A stretch of DNA of 64,000 bases from Paenibacillus sp. SYP-B3998 (GTDB taxonomy: Bacteria > Bacillota > Bacilli > Paenibacillales > NBRC-103111), in the NCBI RefSeq assembly GCF_010820665.1, contig NZ_JAAIKC010000001.1, forward strand, positions 1,054,001 to 1,118,000, in the 5' to 3' direction. The position numbers were made by a program, and so were the translations under genes. The notes under the pieces are model-generated. The model saw only the letters and a list, made by a program, of their open reading frames with translations. It did not search any database and was not told the DNA's origin. Shown here in pieces: positions 1-8,439 of the stretch; within the stretch, counting starts at the first letter, position 1; every line of letters begins with the position of its first letter.

Positions 1-2
1 CC

Positions 3-479
3 TATGTCAATCCAGTAGCATTTTGGCTGCCCGAAGAGAAAAAAGAGGTGAAGACGAAGCTTTCTAATGTGGAATTGTTTCCATATACAATTAATATTAA
101 TAGAATCGGGACCGCGATTGCGGACGGCACCTTTACTCTAAAATTCAATTATGAGTTAACGAAGGAAAAGCTTACTGAGATTAATACGGAAGGTCATAAT
201 CTGCTGCTCGTTTTTGAAGATGGGGGCGGTGTGAAGAGTTTTGAGAAAAAATTCGATTTCAAAGATTTTGATGTTATCAATGGAGAATCAAATGCTGATG
301 AAGATTCTAAGATACGACTCGGGAAACATGAAAATTTCAAGATCACTCTTTCAGACCCTGGTTTAATTTACAAAACACAATTTTTAAAGCAATTCACGCT
401 CAGTGTGTATGATGAGTTTCAAGGTCAAAGAAAATTAATTGCTTCACAGAAAGCTGACTGGTTTGTTCTTTCGGACTAA
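3..479 (+). CDS. 3' part of an unknown gene, cut by the window edge
   Basis: The reading frame is open from the first complete codon at base 3 to the stop at 477-479, so this is the C-terminal 158 or so residues of a longer protein. A GTG at 48 lacks a convincing ribosome binding site and is probably internal. The visible part is mostly polar, beta-strand-like sequence with no membrane segment and no motif I can name. A Rho-independent terminator follows 21 bases after the stop, so this is the last gene of its unit. It could be the extracellular domain of a surface or anti-sigma-type protein, but nothing in the sequence proves that. Confidence 0.7.
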   Translation, partial: YVNPVAFWLPEEKKEVKTKLSNVELFPYTININRIGTAIADGTFTLKFNYELTKEKLTEINTEGHNLLLVFEDGGGVKSFEKKFDFKDFDVINGESNADEDSKIRLGKHENFKITLSDPGLIYKTQFLKQFTLSVYDEFQGQRKLIASQKADWFVLSD

Positions 480-500
480 TTTCTATTATTCAATCTACGT

Positions 501-530
501 AAGCGGAGGCGCTAAGCCTTCGCTTTTTTG
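501..530 (+). terminator. Rho-independent terminator
   Basis: An inverted repeat (AAGCG-AGGC paired with GCCT-CGCTT around a GCTAA loop) is followed by a run of T at 524-529. It ends the partial gene at the window start and insulates the RND operon downstream. Confidence 0.85.
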
Positions 531-533
531 GCG

Positions 534-637
534 TGAAGTCACATGAAGTCATAACGGGTTGGTGAATTGTATGACTGAATATATGACTTGAGATATGACT
601 TAATTCACCTGTTTTTGCGGAGCGGTGCGTATATAAT
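534..637 (+). promoter_or_regulatory. Probable activator-dependent promoter with heptamer repeats
   Basis: Three forward copies of TATGACT start at 570, 582 and 594, exactly 12 bp apart. Two reverse copies (TGAAGTCA) lie at about 534-541 and 544-551. The forward set is bracketed by an 8-bp inverted repeat, GGTGAATT at 561-568 and AATTCACC at 602-609. A perfect TATAAT sits at 632-637, but no good -35 lies 17 bp upstream: TTGCGG at 615 is only 11 bp away. The last repeat ends just upstream of where the -35 should be, as at promoters that need a bound activator. Which protein binds is unknown; the promoter role for the RND operon is inferred from position. Confidence 0.5.
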
Positions 638-745
638 GAAGCCATGTTAGGAAATTGGGAATATTTTGATCTTCATCTGGGAACATACGTATAACATGTT
701 TAACTGCTAGAGAGGAGTGTGGATAGGAAAGGGAGGAACTTCTGA

Positions 746-766
746 ATGAAAGAGAAAAAAATATAA
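746..766 (+). other. Possible 6-codon leader peptide
   Basis: A GGGAGG motif at 731-736 precedes ATG AAA GAG AAA AAA ATA TAA. The ribosome binding site is better than that of many real genes nearby, and the ORF sits in the long untranslated leader of the RND operon. It may be a regulatory leader peptide or the scar of a lost gene. Size alone cannot decide. Confidence 0.25.
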
Positions 767-874
767 AAATTTCAACACCTGTTTATCTTTTGTTAATATT
801 TACCGTTTATGATGGAAATAGAAATTCGCAAGTGGTTTTCTGGAAACAAAGCTGGTGATAGGGGAGAAGTGAGA

Positions 875-3800
875 ATGATTAAGTTAACTGATTTTTCAAT
901 GAAAAATGTGGCAGCTATTTTTATTATTATGCTGTTGTTACTGGTAGGAGGCTCCTATTCAACTACCACATTGAAAGTAGAAAGCATGCCGGATATTACC
1001 TTTCCGGTCGTTATTGTAAGTACAACCTATAAGGCTCCTCCTAAGGATGTACTGGACGAGATTACAAAACCGATTGAAAAAGCGGTTGCTGGCTTGTCTG
1101 GGTTGAAAAACTTAACATCAAGCTCACAGGATAATTATTCTCAAATTATTTTGGAGTTAGAGCAAAATAAAAAACCGGAAGATGTAAAGAAAGATGTTGA
1201 AAGTTTGGTTGCCAACGTCAAACTTCCACAAGGTGCTGAGAAACCAAAGGTGTTAACAGCTGGTTTCGCTTCACAGCCTGTGTATTATATGGCTGTTTAC
1301 GGTGAAAACGGGATGAATCAGACTGAGCTGGATAAGATTTATAAGGATACTATTTTACCTGGTTTTAATGGATTAAAGGGGATTGACCATGTTGATTCCG
1401 TTGGTAACCAAGAAGCGGTTCTAAGCATTAAATTGGATGCGGCAGCCATCAATAACTATGGTCTAACACCAGCTGACGTATCTGGGATGATTAAGGCCTC
1501 TCTCGTATCGAGCCCTGCAGGCAGTGTGGACTTTAATGGGAATTCACAAATGGTTCGCGTTAAAGGTGAATTTGATACGATTTATAATTTGGATAATTTA
1601 AAAATGACAACGAAAAAAGGCGATACGCTCTTGCTGAAGCAAGTGGCTAAAGTAGAGGCCATCAGTGAATCTACTTTTATTGCCAGATTGGATGATAAAC
1701 CAGCCATCGGCGTCCTTTTATATAAGACTAAAGTGGCTAACGCGGTTGAATTCGCGGATAACGCCGACAAGTTGATGAAGGGCTGGGAAGAGTCGCTGCC
1801 TGGGGTGAAGTTCCATGTAGTCCTTAATGGCGCGACATCGATTAAGGAATCGGTACACGGAATGGTGCAAGAAGGTGGATTAGGTGCTGTACTCGCATCC
1901 TTAATGATTTTGCTGTTTTTACGCAATATTCGAATGACGTTTATTGTCCTTGTTTCGATTCCACTTTCTATTCTCGTTACGTTATTGTTGATGGCTCCAC
2001 TTGGAATATCCCTTAATATTATGACATTAGGGGGGTTGGCCATTGCGGTAGGGCGGGTTGTCGATGATAGCATCGTCGTTATCGAGAATATTTATAGTCA
2101 GTTGCAAAAGGCTCAGGAGCGCAATGAATCTGTGATTAGACTGGCTACACAGCAAGTATCGTCAGCGATTACTTCTTCTACAATTACAACTGTTGCTGTG
2201 TTCGCGCCTATTGCTTTAGTAAGTGGTGTCGTTGGGGAAGTATTCCGTCCATTTGCCCTTACGCTTGTCTGCGCGTTAATGTCATCATTACTTGTAGCGT
2301 TGACGGTCATTCCGATGCTCGCCAAGCTCATGGTGCTGAAAAGTAAAAAGATTCATCAGCATGATGAGAATCATGTCGGTAAAGTGGGACTTCGTTACAA
2401 AAAAGCACTGATTTGGTCGCTGAATAATCGTGTCAAAACACTGCTTAGCGCTGCACTGCTGTTCGTTTTATCTTTCGTTCTTATTGTTCCGCATCTTGCA
2501 ATGTCATTTATGCCTGCTAGTGATAGCGATAAACAGGTACTAATCCAGGTGAAGATGCCTCTTGAAACTTCATTAGATATGATGAACGAAAAATCCAAAG
2601 AAATTGAAGCGATGCTTAAGACGTTCAAAGACCAAACAGGACAGCCAGTATTTAAATACAATGAGTCTCTAGTAGGTTATAATTTCAGTAGCGATAAGCA
2701 ATCTTATCGGACATCTATGTTTACGGAAGTAAGTGCAGCTACAAATGCCAAAGAAGCGCTGAAAATTTATAAAGAAGAAATTATGAAACTATTACCGCAA
2801 GGATCGGATGTTAATTTGCAACTGATTAGCTTTGGTGGAGATGGTGGTGGAAGTTCCGACTTCTTATATTCCTTAAAAGGAGACGATCTGCTTTATCTCA
2901 AGAAAGCGGCAGAAACCATTAAAGAGAAAATGAAAGAGTTTCCTGAGCTTATCGACATTAAAGACAGCTTAAGTGATTCTAAAACAGAAGTTGAAATTAC
3001 TGTTGATCAGAATAAAGCAAGATTATATAGTTTAACAACGGCTCAAATTCTCCAAACGGTAAATAATTGGATCGCTGAAGAAAAGCTAGGCGACCTCAAA
3101 TTCGATAATATTACTTATGAAACAAAGGTTCTTCTGAATCCCATATACAAAAACTCGGTAGATAAAATGGGGAACTTCCTCATTCAAACTCCGGCAGGGC
3201 AAAACATTCAATTAAACGAGGTTGCCAAAATACGTCAAATTGATGCGCCAATCGGGATTAGCCGAGAAGGTCAAGAGCAAGTGCTGAATGTAACAGCCAA
3301 AATTGATAATGCGGACAAAGGCGGAGTGAGTGCGAAAGTATCCGCAGAGCTTGCAAAAATTGAACTGCCTTCAGGAGTTAGCCGTGAAGTGAAGGGGGTT
3401 TCCGATGACATTAACAAAAGTTTTATGGAAATGTTTATGGCTATGGGAGCTTCTATCTTTATCGTTTATCTTGTAATGGTTCTAGCTTTTGGTAATGCCA
3501 GAGCACCGTTCGCTATTTTGTTCTCCTTGCCTTTGGCTGCAATCGGAGGGCTCTTGGGCCTGTTGCTTACCGGGGAGTCGCTTAACGTGACTTCACTTAT
3601 TGGGTTCCTTATGTTGATTGGTATCGTTGTTACGAACGCCATTGTTTTGATAGACCGTGTTCAACAACTGAGAGAACAAAATTATGCGGTTAGAGATGCG
3701 CTGATTGAAGCTGGTATGACAAGACTTCGCCCGATTATTATGACTGCGGGAGCAACCATTATCGCACTCTTGCCACTAGGGCTTGGACTTTCCAAAGGAA

Positions 3801-3991
3801 CGATTATCTCGAAGGGGTTGGCAGTAGTCGTTATTGGCGGTCTGACTACATCGACGCTGCTTACACTTCTTATCGTACCTATTATTTATGAGGTCATCTT
3901 CAGTCGTAGGGAACGGAAATGGTTCAAGAGAAAAGGGAAATCGGATTCTATCCAATCGGATCAAACAGCGCCTGCAGCGCATGAAGCTTAA
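875..3991 (+). CDS. RND multidrug efflux permease (AcrB/SwrC-type)
   Basis: A 1038-residue protein of the resistance-nodulation-division superfamily, which exchanges protons for drugs or surfactants across the cytoplasmic membrane. The first membrane helix lies at about residues 12-30, with a large extracytoplasmic porter domain between helices 1 and 2 and a second after helix 7. The paired acidic residues of the proton relay are visible in VVDDSIVVIEN near residue 396, and the repeat-2 counterpart GIVVTNAIVLIDRV lies near 916. I place the start at ATG 875, after GGGGAGAAGTGAG, not at the ATG at 809, which adds 22 atypical polar residues without a site. The adaptor gene follows 22 bp downstream, so they are co-transcribed. 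In Bacillus subtilis the relative SwrC exports surfactin; the substrate here is unknown. Confidence 0.92.
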   Translation: MIKLTDFSMKNVAAIFIIMLLLLVGGSYSTTTLKVESMPDITFPVVIVSTTYKAPPKDVLDEITKPIEKAVAGLSGLKNLTSSSQDNYSQIILELEQNKKPEDVKKDVESLVANVKLPQGAEKPKVLTAGFASQPVYYMAVYGENGMNQTELDKIYKDTILPGFNGLKGIDHVDSVGNQEAVLSIKLDAAAINNYGLTPADVSGMIKASLVSSPAGSVDFNGNSQMVRVKGEFDTIYNLDNLKMTTKKGDTLLLKQVAKVEAISESTFIARLDDKPAIGVLLYKTKVANAVEFADNADKLMKGWEESLPGVKFHVVLNGATSIKESVHGMVQEGGLGAVLASLMILLFLRNIRMTFIVLVSIPLSILVTLLLMAPLGISLNIMTLGGLAIAVGRVVDDSIVVIENIYSQLQKAQERNESVIRLATQQVSSAITSSTITTVAVFAPIALVSGVVGEVFRPFALTLVCALMSSLLVALTVIPMLAKLMVLKSKKIHQHDENHVGKVGLRYKKALIWSLNNRVKTLLSAALLFVLSFVLIVPHLAMSFMPASDSDKQVLIQVKMPLETSLDMMNEKSKEIEAMLKTFKDQTGQPVFKYNESLVGYNFSSDKQSYRTSMFTEVSAATNAKEALKIYKEEIMKLLPQGSDVNLQLISFGGDGGGSSDFLYSLKGDDLLYLKKAAETIKEKMKEFPELIDIKDSLSDSKTEVEITVDQNKARLYSLTTAQILQTVNNWIAEEKLGDLKFDNITYETKVLLNPIYKNSVDKMGNFLIQTPAGQNIQLNEVAKIRQIDAPIGISREGQEQVLNVTAKIDNADKGGVSAKVSAELAKIELPSGVSREVKGVSDDINKSFMEMFMAMGASIFIVYLVMVLAFGNARAPFAILFSLPLAAIGGLLGLLLTGESLNVTSLIGFLMLIGIVVTNAIVLIDRVQQLREQNYAVRDALIEAGMTRLRPIIMTAGATIIALLPLGLGLSKGTIISKGLAVVVIGGLTTSTLLTLLIVPIIYEVIFSRRERKWFKRKGKSDSIQSDQTAPAAHEA

Positions 3992-4013
3992 GAGGGAAAA
4001 GGAGAAATCGAAT

Positions 4014-5270
4014 ATGAAACGTCAGTTGTTTACGATCAAACAAAGCACTAAATTATTCGGTATCGTCGCGCTGAGCGCGGCGATCGCCGTTGGATGTTCT
4101 TCAACACCAGCAGCAAGCCCATCCAGCAAACCAGCCACAGCCGAGCAGCAGGTGAAGACGGTAAAAGCAGTTAAAGTCGCAAAGCTAAAAATTGGTGATC
4201 CCATAGAACAAGTTGGAGACGTTGTATCTTCCGTACAATTGGACATAGTGCCGAAAGCTAGCGGTGAAGTTGTTGAAATTGTTAAGAAGCGCGGAGACAA
4301 GGTGGAAAAGGGTGAAGTACTGTTCCGATTGGATCCAACGGACGCGCTTATACAAAAAGACTTAAATAATGTAAACTTGAAAGGTGCGCAGGAGGGGCTT
4401 TCTTCCGCCAAACAAAGTACATCAAATGTAATAGCAGATACGAAGGATGGCGTTTCCAAGGCGGAAACAGCAGTAAATGACTTGGAGAAAGCCTATAACA
4501 AAGCACACAATGATTATGATCAAGGGCTAGCAACGAAAACTCAATTGGAGCAAGCAGAGACAACTTTAAACAATGCTAAGAAGGAATTGGATAGCGCGCG
4601 TAGAAAGCTTAAAGCATTACAAGAGACAAACTCACTTACTTCAGCTGAAACTGCTGTTGAAACTGCACAGGTAAACAGCAGGAATATCGAAAGATCCCTT
4701 AGTAATTTAGAAGTCAAAGCCCCAGCTTCTGGGATTCTTACAGATCTTAATGTCGTAGTCGGGCAAACGTTATCTCCTGGTGGAAGAGTGGGAGAAGTTC
4801 AACAGACGAATCCTGTCAAAATTAAATCTCAACTTACGGATTCGGCTGCGAATCTTGTTCGAGGCAAGACAGAGCTAACTTTCTATATTCCAGGCACAGC
4901 GAACAAAGCTACTGCCAAAGTAAATTACTTATCCGATGTCATCAACGGGCAAACAAAGGCTTACGATTTGGAGCTTGAAGTTGAGAACCCGGATGGTAAG
5001 CTGAAGCCTGGCTCTAAGGCTCAGGTTGAATTGACGAAAGAAGATGAGCAGATTGTTCCAGTCGTACCAAGTCTAAGTATTGTTCGTGAGGGCGGAGATT
5101 CCTTCGTTTACATTTTGAACGGTGATACGGTAGAGAAGCGTAAAGTGGAACTAGGACGTCTCAATGAAACGAGTCAAGAAATTATTACTGGTGTCAAAGA
5201 AGGCGAGAATCTTATCGTTTCTGGCCAACATCAATTGAAAGATCAAGATAAAGTGAAAACATCGAACTAA
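4014..5270 (+). CDS. RND efflux adaptor (membrane fusion) lipoprotein
   Basis: A 418-residue periplasmic-adaptor-type subunit partnering the upstream permease. A lipoprotein signal ends in AVGC, with Cys28 as the lipidated residue. A biotinyl/lipoyl-like hairpin (PKASGEVVEIVKKRGDKVEKGE) lies at about residues 80-105, a long alanine/lysine-rich coiled coil at about 120-215, the second lipoyl half (VKAPASGILTDLNVVVGQ) near 235, and a beta-barrel and membrane-proximal domain to the end. Start ATG 4014 has GGAGAAATCGAAT before it; an upstream ATG in frame at 3888 overlaps the pump gene and would bury the signal peptide. A Gram-positive adaptor anchored by lipid is the normal arrangement for this family. 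Confidence 0.9.
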   Translation: MKRQLFTIKQSTKLFGIVALSAAIAVGCSSTPAASPSSKPATAEQQVKTVKAVKVAKLKIGDPIEQVGDVVSSVQLDIVPKASGEVVEIVKKRGDKVEKGEVLFRLDPTDALIQKDLNNVNLKGAQEGLSSAKQSTSNVIADTKDGVSKAETAVNDLEKAYNKAHNDYDQGLATKTQLEQAETTLNNAKKELDSARRKLKALQETNSLTSAETAVETAQVNSRNIERSLSNLEVKAPASGILTDLNVVVGQTLSPGGRVGEVQQTNPVKIKSQLTDSAANLVRGKTELTFYIPGTANKATAKVNYLSDVINGQTKAYDLELEVENPDGKLKPGSKAQVELTKEDEQIVPVVPSLSIVREGGDSFVYILNGDTVEKRKVELGRLNETSQEIITGVKEGENLIVSGQHQLKDQDKVKTSN

Positions 5271-5328
5271 GAATATATGTTTACGAAGATCGTTTTTCTA
5301 GAGGAAAAACGCTTAGGAGGAGAACCAC

Positions 5329-7074
5329 GTGAATAACACTATGAAAAAAACGTTAGCCACCATCGCACTATCAGCTGCACTTCTGAGTACAGCGGCTTTT
5401 CCAGCCTTGGCTTCCGAAGCTCCAAATAACGAAAAAATTGTAAATAGTGGAGCGAACATGAGTGCGAGTTACAAACTCTCAGATGCTATTGAGGTAGAAA
5501 TCAAGAGCTTACTGAATGAACATGACTCTGATGCAACCAAGTTAGGTGCTGTCATTCGAATAAAAAATATGAGTGGTAAAGTTACGCGTGTACCAGAGTA
5601 TGAACTGCGTGTTCATATGGCTGATGGCATCACGTATACGCTGCAGCCAAGCGCTAAGAATCCGAAGTCAGTTCAACCTAAGAGCCAACAAGAACTAAGC
5701 TATTTGTCCACGGTTGATCGGAGTGACAATGTCGTTCTATCAGATTTAAGCTTTGTTGATGTGAATTTGGAAGTTTATCCGAAGAAAGAAACAACATTGC
5801 TTACCCTTCCGTTAGACGCCAGCTCAGTATGGAATGGAAGCGAAAGCAAAATTACGAAACAAACAGCTATTTTAAAGTGGGGCGAAGCTTTTACTTTGCC
5901 GTCACTTCGCTCCCCTATCCAGTTTTCCCCAGTAGATATCCATAAGGAAATTACTGCTACAGGGGTATCTACGGTTGTGCAAATTCAAGCTGTAAATCCA
6001 ACATCTGAACGTCAAACAGTGCCAGGTTTCGGAATTGACGGGAAGACTGAGAGTAAAGTATATTCAGGCAACCGTGCTGAGACAACTGTAACACTTGATC
6101 CAGGTGAGAAGAAGTACATTCACATCGTGATCCCATCTGACCTGGATACAGAATTCTCGAGCTTGAATGTTGTTACACCTGAGAAGTTCGCAACAGCTAC
6201 TGGGGAAGATACCTACCGTGTAGGGCGTTTGAACATTCTACTTCCTACAGGGGCGGCAACTCTAGGGGTAATTCCTGCTCCAGATTATAAATTAGGCACA
6301 CCGGTGAAATTGGATTCCACGAATAAGTTCGTGCCAACAAATGTTGATGTTTCGCTTGAAGAACTGCACATAACCAAGAATGAAGATGACGGCTTTAACA
6401 CAGCAGTTGCTAAATTTAAGTTAACAAATAACAGTGACAGACCAATTCCAATTCCCGCAATTCAAACAGAACTTGTTAGCAAAGATGGTTATGCTTATGC
6501 AGGCAGCAGACAGGCAAAAACAGCGTTTAGCGTCGTGCCAAAGGCGTCATACGTTGTGAGTTATGCTTATGCCTTGCCTTCCTCTGAAACAGGTGAAGGC
6601 TTGAAGATGAATCTCTATAGCAAACAAGCAAGTGGAGATATCAGCTATAAATCGCTTCTCGCTACCGCAAAAGTACCAGTGCAAAAAAATGATGTAATCA
6701 ACAATAACTTAAAGGTATACCCATATGATGTGAAGATTAATAATTGGTCACTAAGTGCTCTTTACCAACAAGGGAATATGGCATATAATTATAGGTTGAA
6801 GTTGGACTTAGACATTACGCAAGATAAACAGGTAACGGTAGATGCATTCAACAATAAACTTTTGTTCGAATTGTTTGATACTGCAGGCAAACTTGTCGGA
6901 AACTCGACAATAGCGTTATCAGGAGAAGGCCGCATATATAATGGAACGAGTGCGATTTCACTAAATGCTAATTCAGAGCAGCTTGATTTTCCACTTACCG
7001 TGAAAGTGTTCGAGACTTTTACAGGAGAATCCGGAGAAACCGTGAAGCGCTTATTGACTACCTTCAAGCAATAG
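5329..7074 (+). CDS. Large secreted protein of unknown function, linked to the RND operon
   Basis: A 581-residue protein with a classical signal peptide (MNNTMKKTLATIALSAALL..., cleavage after ALA near residue 28) and no further membrane segment. The remainder is polar and beta-rich, with repeating stretches resembling Ig-like or DUF4352-like folds (for example near residues 55-130 and 340-430), but I recognise no family. The start is GTG at 5329 with AGGAGG 8 bases upstream; ATG 5341 is an in-frame alternative. The gene begins 58 bp after the adaptor gene and ends at a strong terminator, so it is probably the third cistron of the efflux operon. A role in presenting or sensing the pump substrate is only an inference. 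Confidence 0.75.
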   Translation: MNNTMKKTLATIALSAALLSTAAFPALASEAPNNEKIVNSGANMSASYKLSDAIEVEIKSLLNEHDSDATKLGAVIRIKNMSGKVTRVPEYELRVHMADGITYTLQPSAKNPKSVQPKSQQELSYLSTVDRSDNVVLSDLSFVDVNLEVYPKKETTLLTLPLDASSVWNGSESKITKQTAILKWGEAFTLPSLRSPIQFSPVDIHKEITATGVSTVVQIQAVNPTSERQTVPGFGIDGKTESKVYSGNRAETTVTLDPGEKKYIHIVIPSDLDTEFSSLNVVTPEKFATATGEDTYRVGRLNILLPTGAATLGVIPAPDYKLGTPVKLDSTNKFVPTNVDVSLEELHITKNEDDGFNTAVAKFKLTNNSDRPIPIPAIQTELVSKDGYAYAGSRQAKTAFSVVPKASYVVSYAYALPSSETGEGLKMNLYSKQASGDISYKSLLATAKVPVQKNDVINNNLKVYPYDVKINNWSLSALYQQGNMAYNYRLKLDLDITQDKQVTVDAFNNKLLFELFDTAGKLVGNSTIALSGEGRIYNGTSAISLNANSEQLDFPLTVKVFETFTGESGETVKRLLTTFKQ

Positions 7075-7086
7075 CAAAGAAAAGAA

Positions 7087-7136
7087 AAGCCGCAAGGAAA
7101 TGCTCAATAAGAGCAGATCTTGTGGCTTATTTTTTA
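7087..7136. terminator. Bidirectional terminator
   Basis: AAGCCGCAAG at 7087-7096 pairs with CTTGTGGCTT at 7119-7128, with an inner TGCTC/GAGCA extension and a T-run at 7130-7135. It separates the efflux operon from the convergent phosphoesterase gene, whose stop codon lies in the T-run. Confidence 0.8.
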
Positions 7137-7646
7137 TCCTCTGAAGAGGAAAGTTTGATAGACAGTCCAAGCACCATTTTCAGTTTGATACAGAAGGTGA
7201 ATCCGGTCAACTCTAGAACGATAATCGATAGCCGTTGTTTTCAGACTGGCTAAAACATCATGAAGCTCATCGTCACCTAATTTTTGGCCAATTGTGAGAT
7301 GTGGGTTGAAAGTGTAGGGTTTGTCTTTTTCAGCTAATTCATCCTTACAGAGTGTTTGGTACAGCTTTAGCATGGCATTCGTGTCCGCAAGTGCTAAATA
7401 AATGACATTGTTCACAGGATAAAAAGAAGAAAACCGGTTGAAATCAATGTCAAAAGGAGCGATAGCCCGCGTCATTTGCTCCAAATGATCAACAGCTGAA
7501 GCGAGCTTTTGCTCATCCCACACTTCGGCTTCCCGAATAGTGAGGTGGGGCTGGATGAAGTTATAGTGAGGGTCATACCGTTTTCTGTAACTGTTTGCAG
7601 CATCTTGTACTTGTTTGGATGGAAATATGGCAATTCCACAGTTCAT
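7134..7646 (-). CDS. yjcG: 2H phosphoesterase, YjcG family
   Basis: A 170-residue protein with the two H-x-T-x motifs of the 2'-5' RNA ligase/2H phosphoesterase superfamily: PHLTI near residue 34 and NPHLTIGQ near residue 115. The N-terminus MNCGIAIFPSKQVQDAANSYRKRYDP and the length match YjcG of Bacilli, a putative phosphoesterase whose physiological substrate is not known. AGGAGG stands 7 bases before the ATG. It is monocistronic, convergent with the efflux operon. The family call is firm; the reaction is known only at superfamily level. Confidence 0.9.
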   Translation of the reverse strand: MNCGIAIFPSKQVQDAANSYRKRYDPHYNFIQPHLTIREAEVWDEQKLASAVDHLEQMTRAIAPFDIDFNRFSSFYPVNNVIYLALADTNAMLKLYQTLCKDELAEKDKPYTFNPHLTIGQKLGDDELHDVLASLKTTAIDYRSRVDRIHLLYQTENGAWTVYQTFLFRG

Positions 7647-7866
7647 TTGAATTCCTCCTATGAGCTTTCTTTAAGAAAGCTGGGTATTTAAGCATAAGGT
7701 AGTCATTGCATGAGGAAAAGTTTGCAGGCCGTACATAGTTGTATTTATTATACCGCTTTCCTGCTTTTTCTAAAACCGTGGAATATGAAAATTATATTAC
7801 CTTCATAAGCCACATGTTTTTTGGATATGATAGGAATATTGAAGACTGATAAACGGAGTGAATAAC

Positions 7867-8031
7867 ATGCATTGGATCTATTGGGCAAGACTATATGACT
7901 CCAAATTCCAAGCGGGTTGTTTGGCGAAACGAATGGAAGAAGATTGGTGGATTTATGGTTACGAATGTCCGCAAGAAGTAGAGGTGTATAAATCTAAAAA
8001 AGGTCGTTTCGGAGTCCGCTACAACACCTAA
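7867..8031 (+). CDS. Small aromatic-rich protein, 54 aa
   Basis: ATG at 7867 follows GGAGTG with a 6-base spacer. The product starts MHWIYWARLYDSKFQAGCLA and is rich in Trp and Tyr (five Trp, five Tyr), with a basic C-terminal third ending in RYNT. It has no signal peptide or clear membrane span. It ends about 90 bp upstream of the tRNA pair. I do not recognise a family. The good ribosome binding site and uninterrupted frame make it a plausible gene. Confidence 0.6.
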   Translation: MHWIYWARLYDSKFQAGCLAKRMEEDWWIYGYECPQEVEVYKSKKGRFGVRYNT

Positions 8032-8060
8032 TTATTCCTGAGCTGCCATGAAATTAATGC

Positions 8061-8090
8061 TTGACTTTGCGATCGCTTTTGGTGTATATT
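8061..8090 (+). promoter_or_regulatory. tRNA operon promoter
   Basis: TTGACT at 8061-8066 and TATATT at 8085-8090, separated by 18 bp, lie 33 bp upstream of the initiator tRNA. This fits a SigA-type promoter for the tRNA pair. Confidence 0.55.
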
Positions 8091-8122
8091 TATTTTTGTC
8101 GCTGTAATCAGCAAACCAATGA

Positions 8123-8199
8123 CGCGGGGTGGAGCAGCTCGGTAGCTCGTCGGGCTCATAACCCGAAGGCCGCAGGTTCAAATCCTGCCCCCGCAACCA
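8123..8199 (+). tRNA. Initiator tRNA-fMet (CAU)
   Basis: A 77-base cloverleaf with encoded CCA. Initiator hallmarks are present: the first base C cannot pair with A at the end of the acceptor stem (CGCGGGG against CCCCGCA), and three consecutive G-C pairs border the anticodon loop (GGG-CTCATAA-CCC). Confidence 0.95.
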
Positions 8200-8211
8200 A
8201 ATTTTAGATTT

Positions 8212-8285
8212 GGGCCTATAGCTCAGTTGGTTAGAGCGGTCGGCTCATAACCGATTGGTCGGGGGTTCGAGTCCCTCTGGGCCCA
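8212..8285 (+). tRNA. tRNA with CAU anticodon, probably tRNA-Ile2
   Basis: All four stems fold: GGGCCTA with TGGGCCC, GCTC/GAGC, GTCGG/CCGAT and GGGGG/CCCTC; CCA is not encoded. The loop CTCATAA and the GGGCCTATAGCTCAGTTGG backbone resemble tRNA-Ile rather than elongator tRNA-Met, which in Bacilli has TTCATAC. If it is Ile2, C34 must be converted to lysidine by TilS to read AUA. Elongator Met remains possible. Confidence 0.8.
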
Positions 8286-8292
8286 TACATGG

Positions 8293-8318
8293 AAACTCTT
8301 GCATAGCAAGAGTTTTTA
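8293..8318 (+). terminator. Terminator of the tRNA pair
   Basis: AAACTCTTGC at 8293-8302 pairs with GCAAGAGTTT at 8306-8315 and runs into TTTTTATTTATTTT. Confidence 0.85.
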
Positions 8319-8439
8319 TTTATTTTCCGCTGTAGTAGGACGGAGAGAGCAGTTTGATCGTACTGGACAAATGTTTCGTAGCAGGAATTACTTTGAATGC
8401 ATATCCTATATGAAACTATTAGGAAAAGGGTGATTGAAT

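Noticed and set aside
615..637. TTGCGG and TATAAT as a complete SigA promoter
   Set aside because: Spacing is only 11 bp; a second activator-type explanation was preferred.
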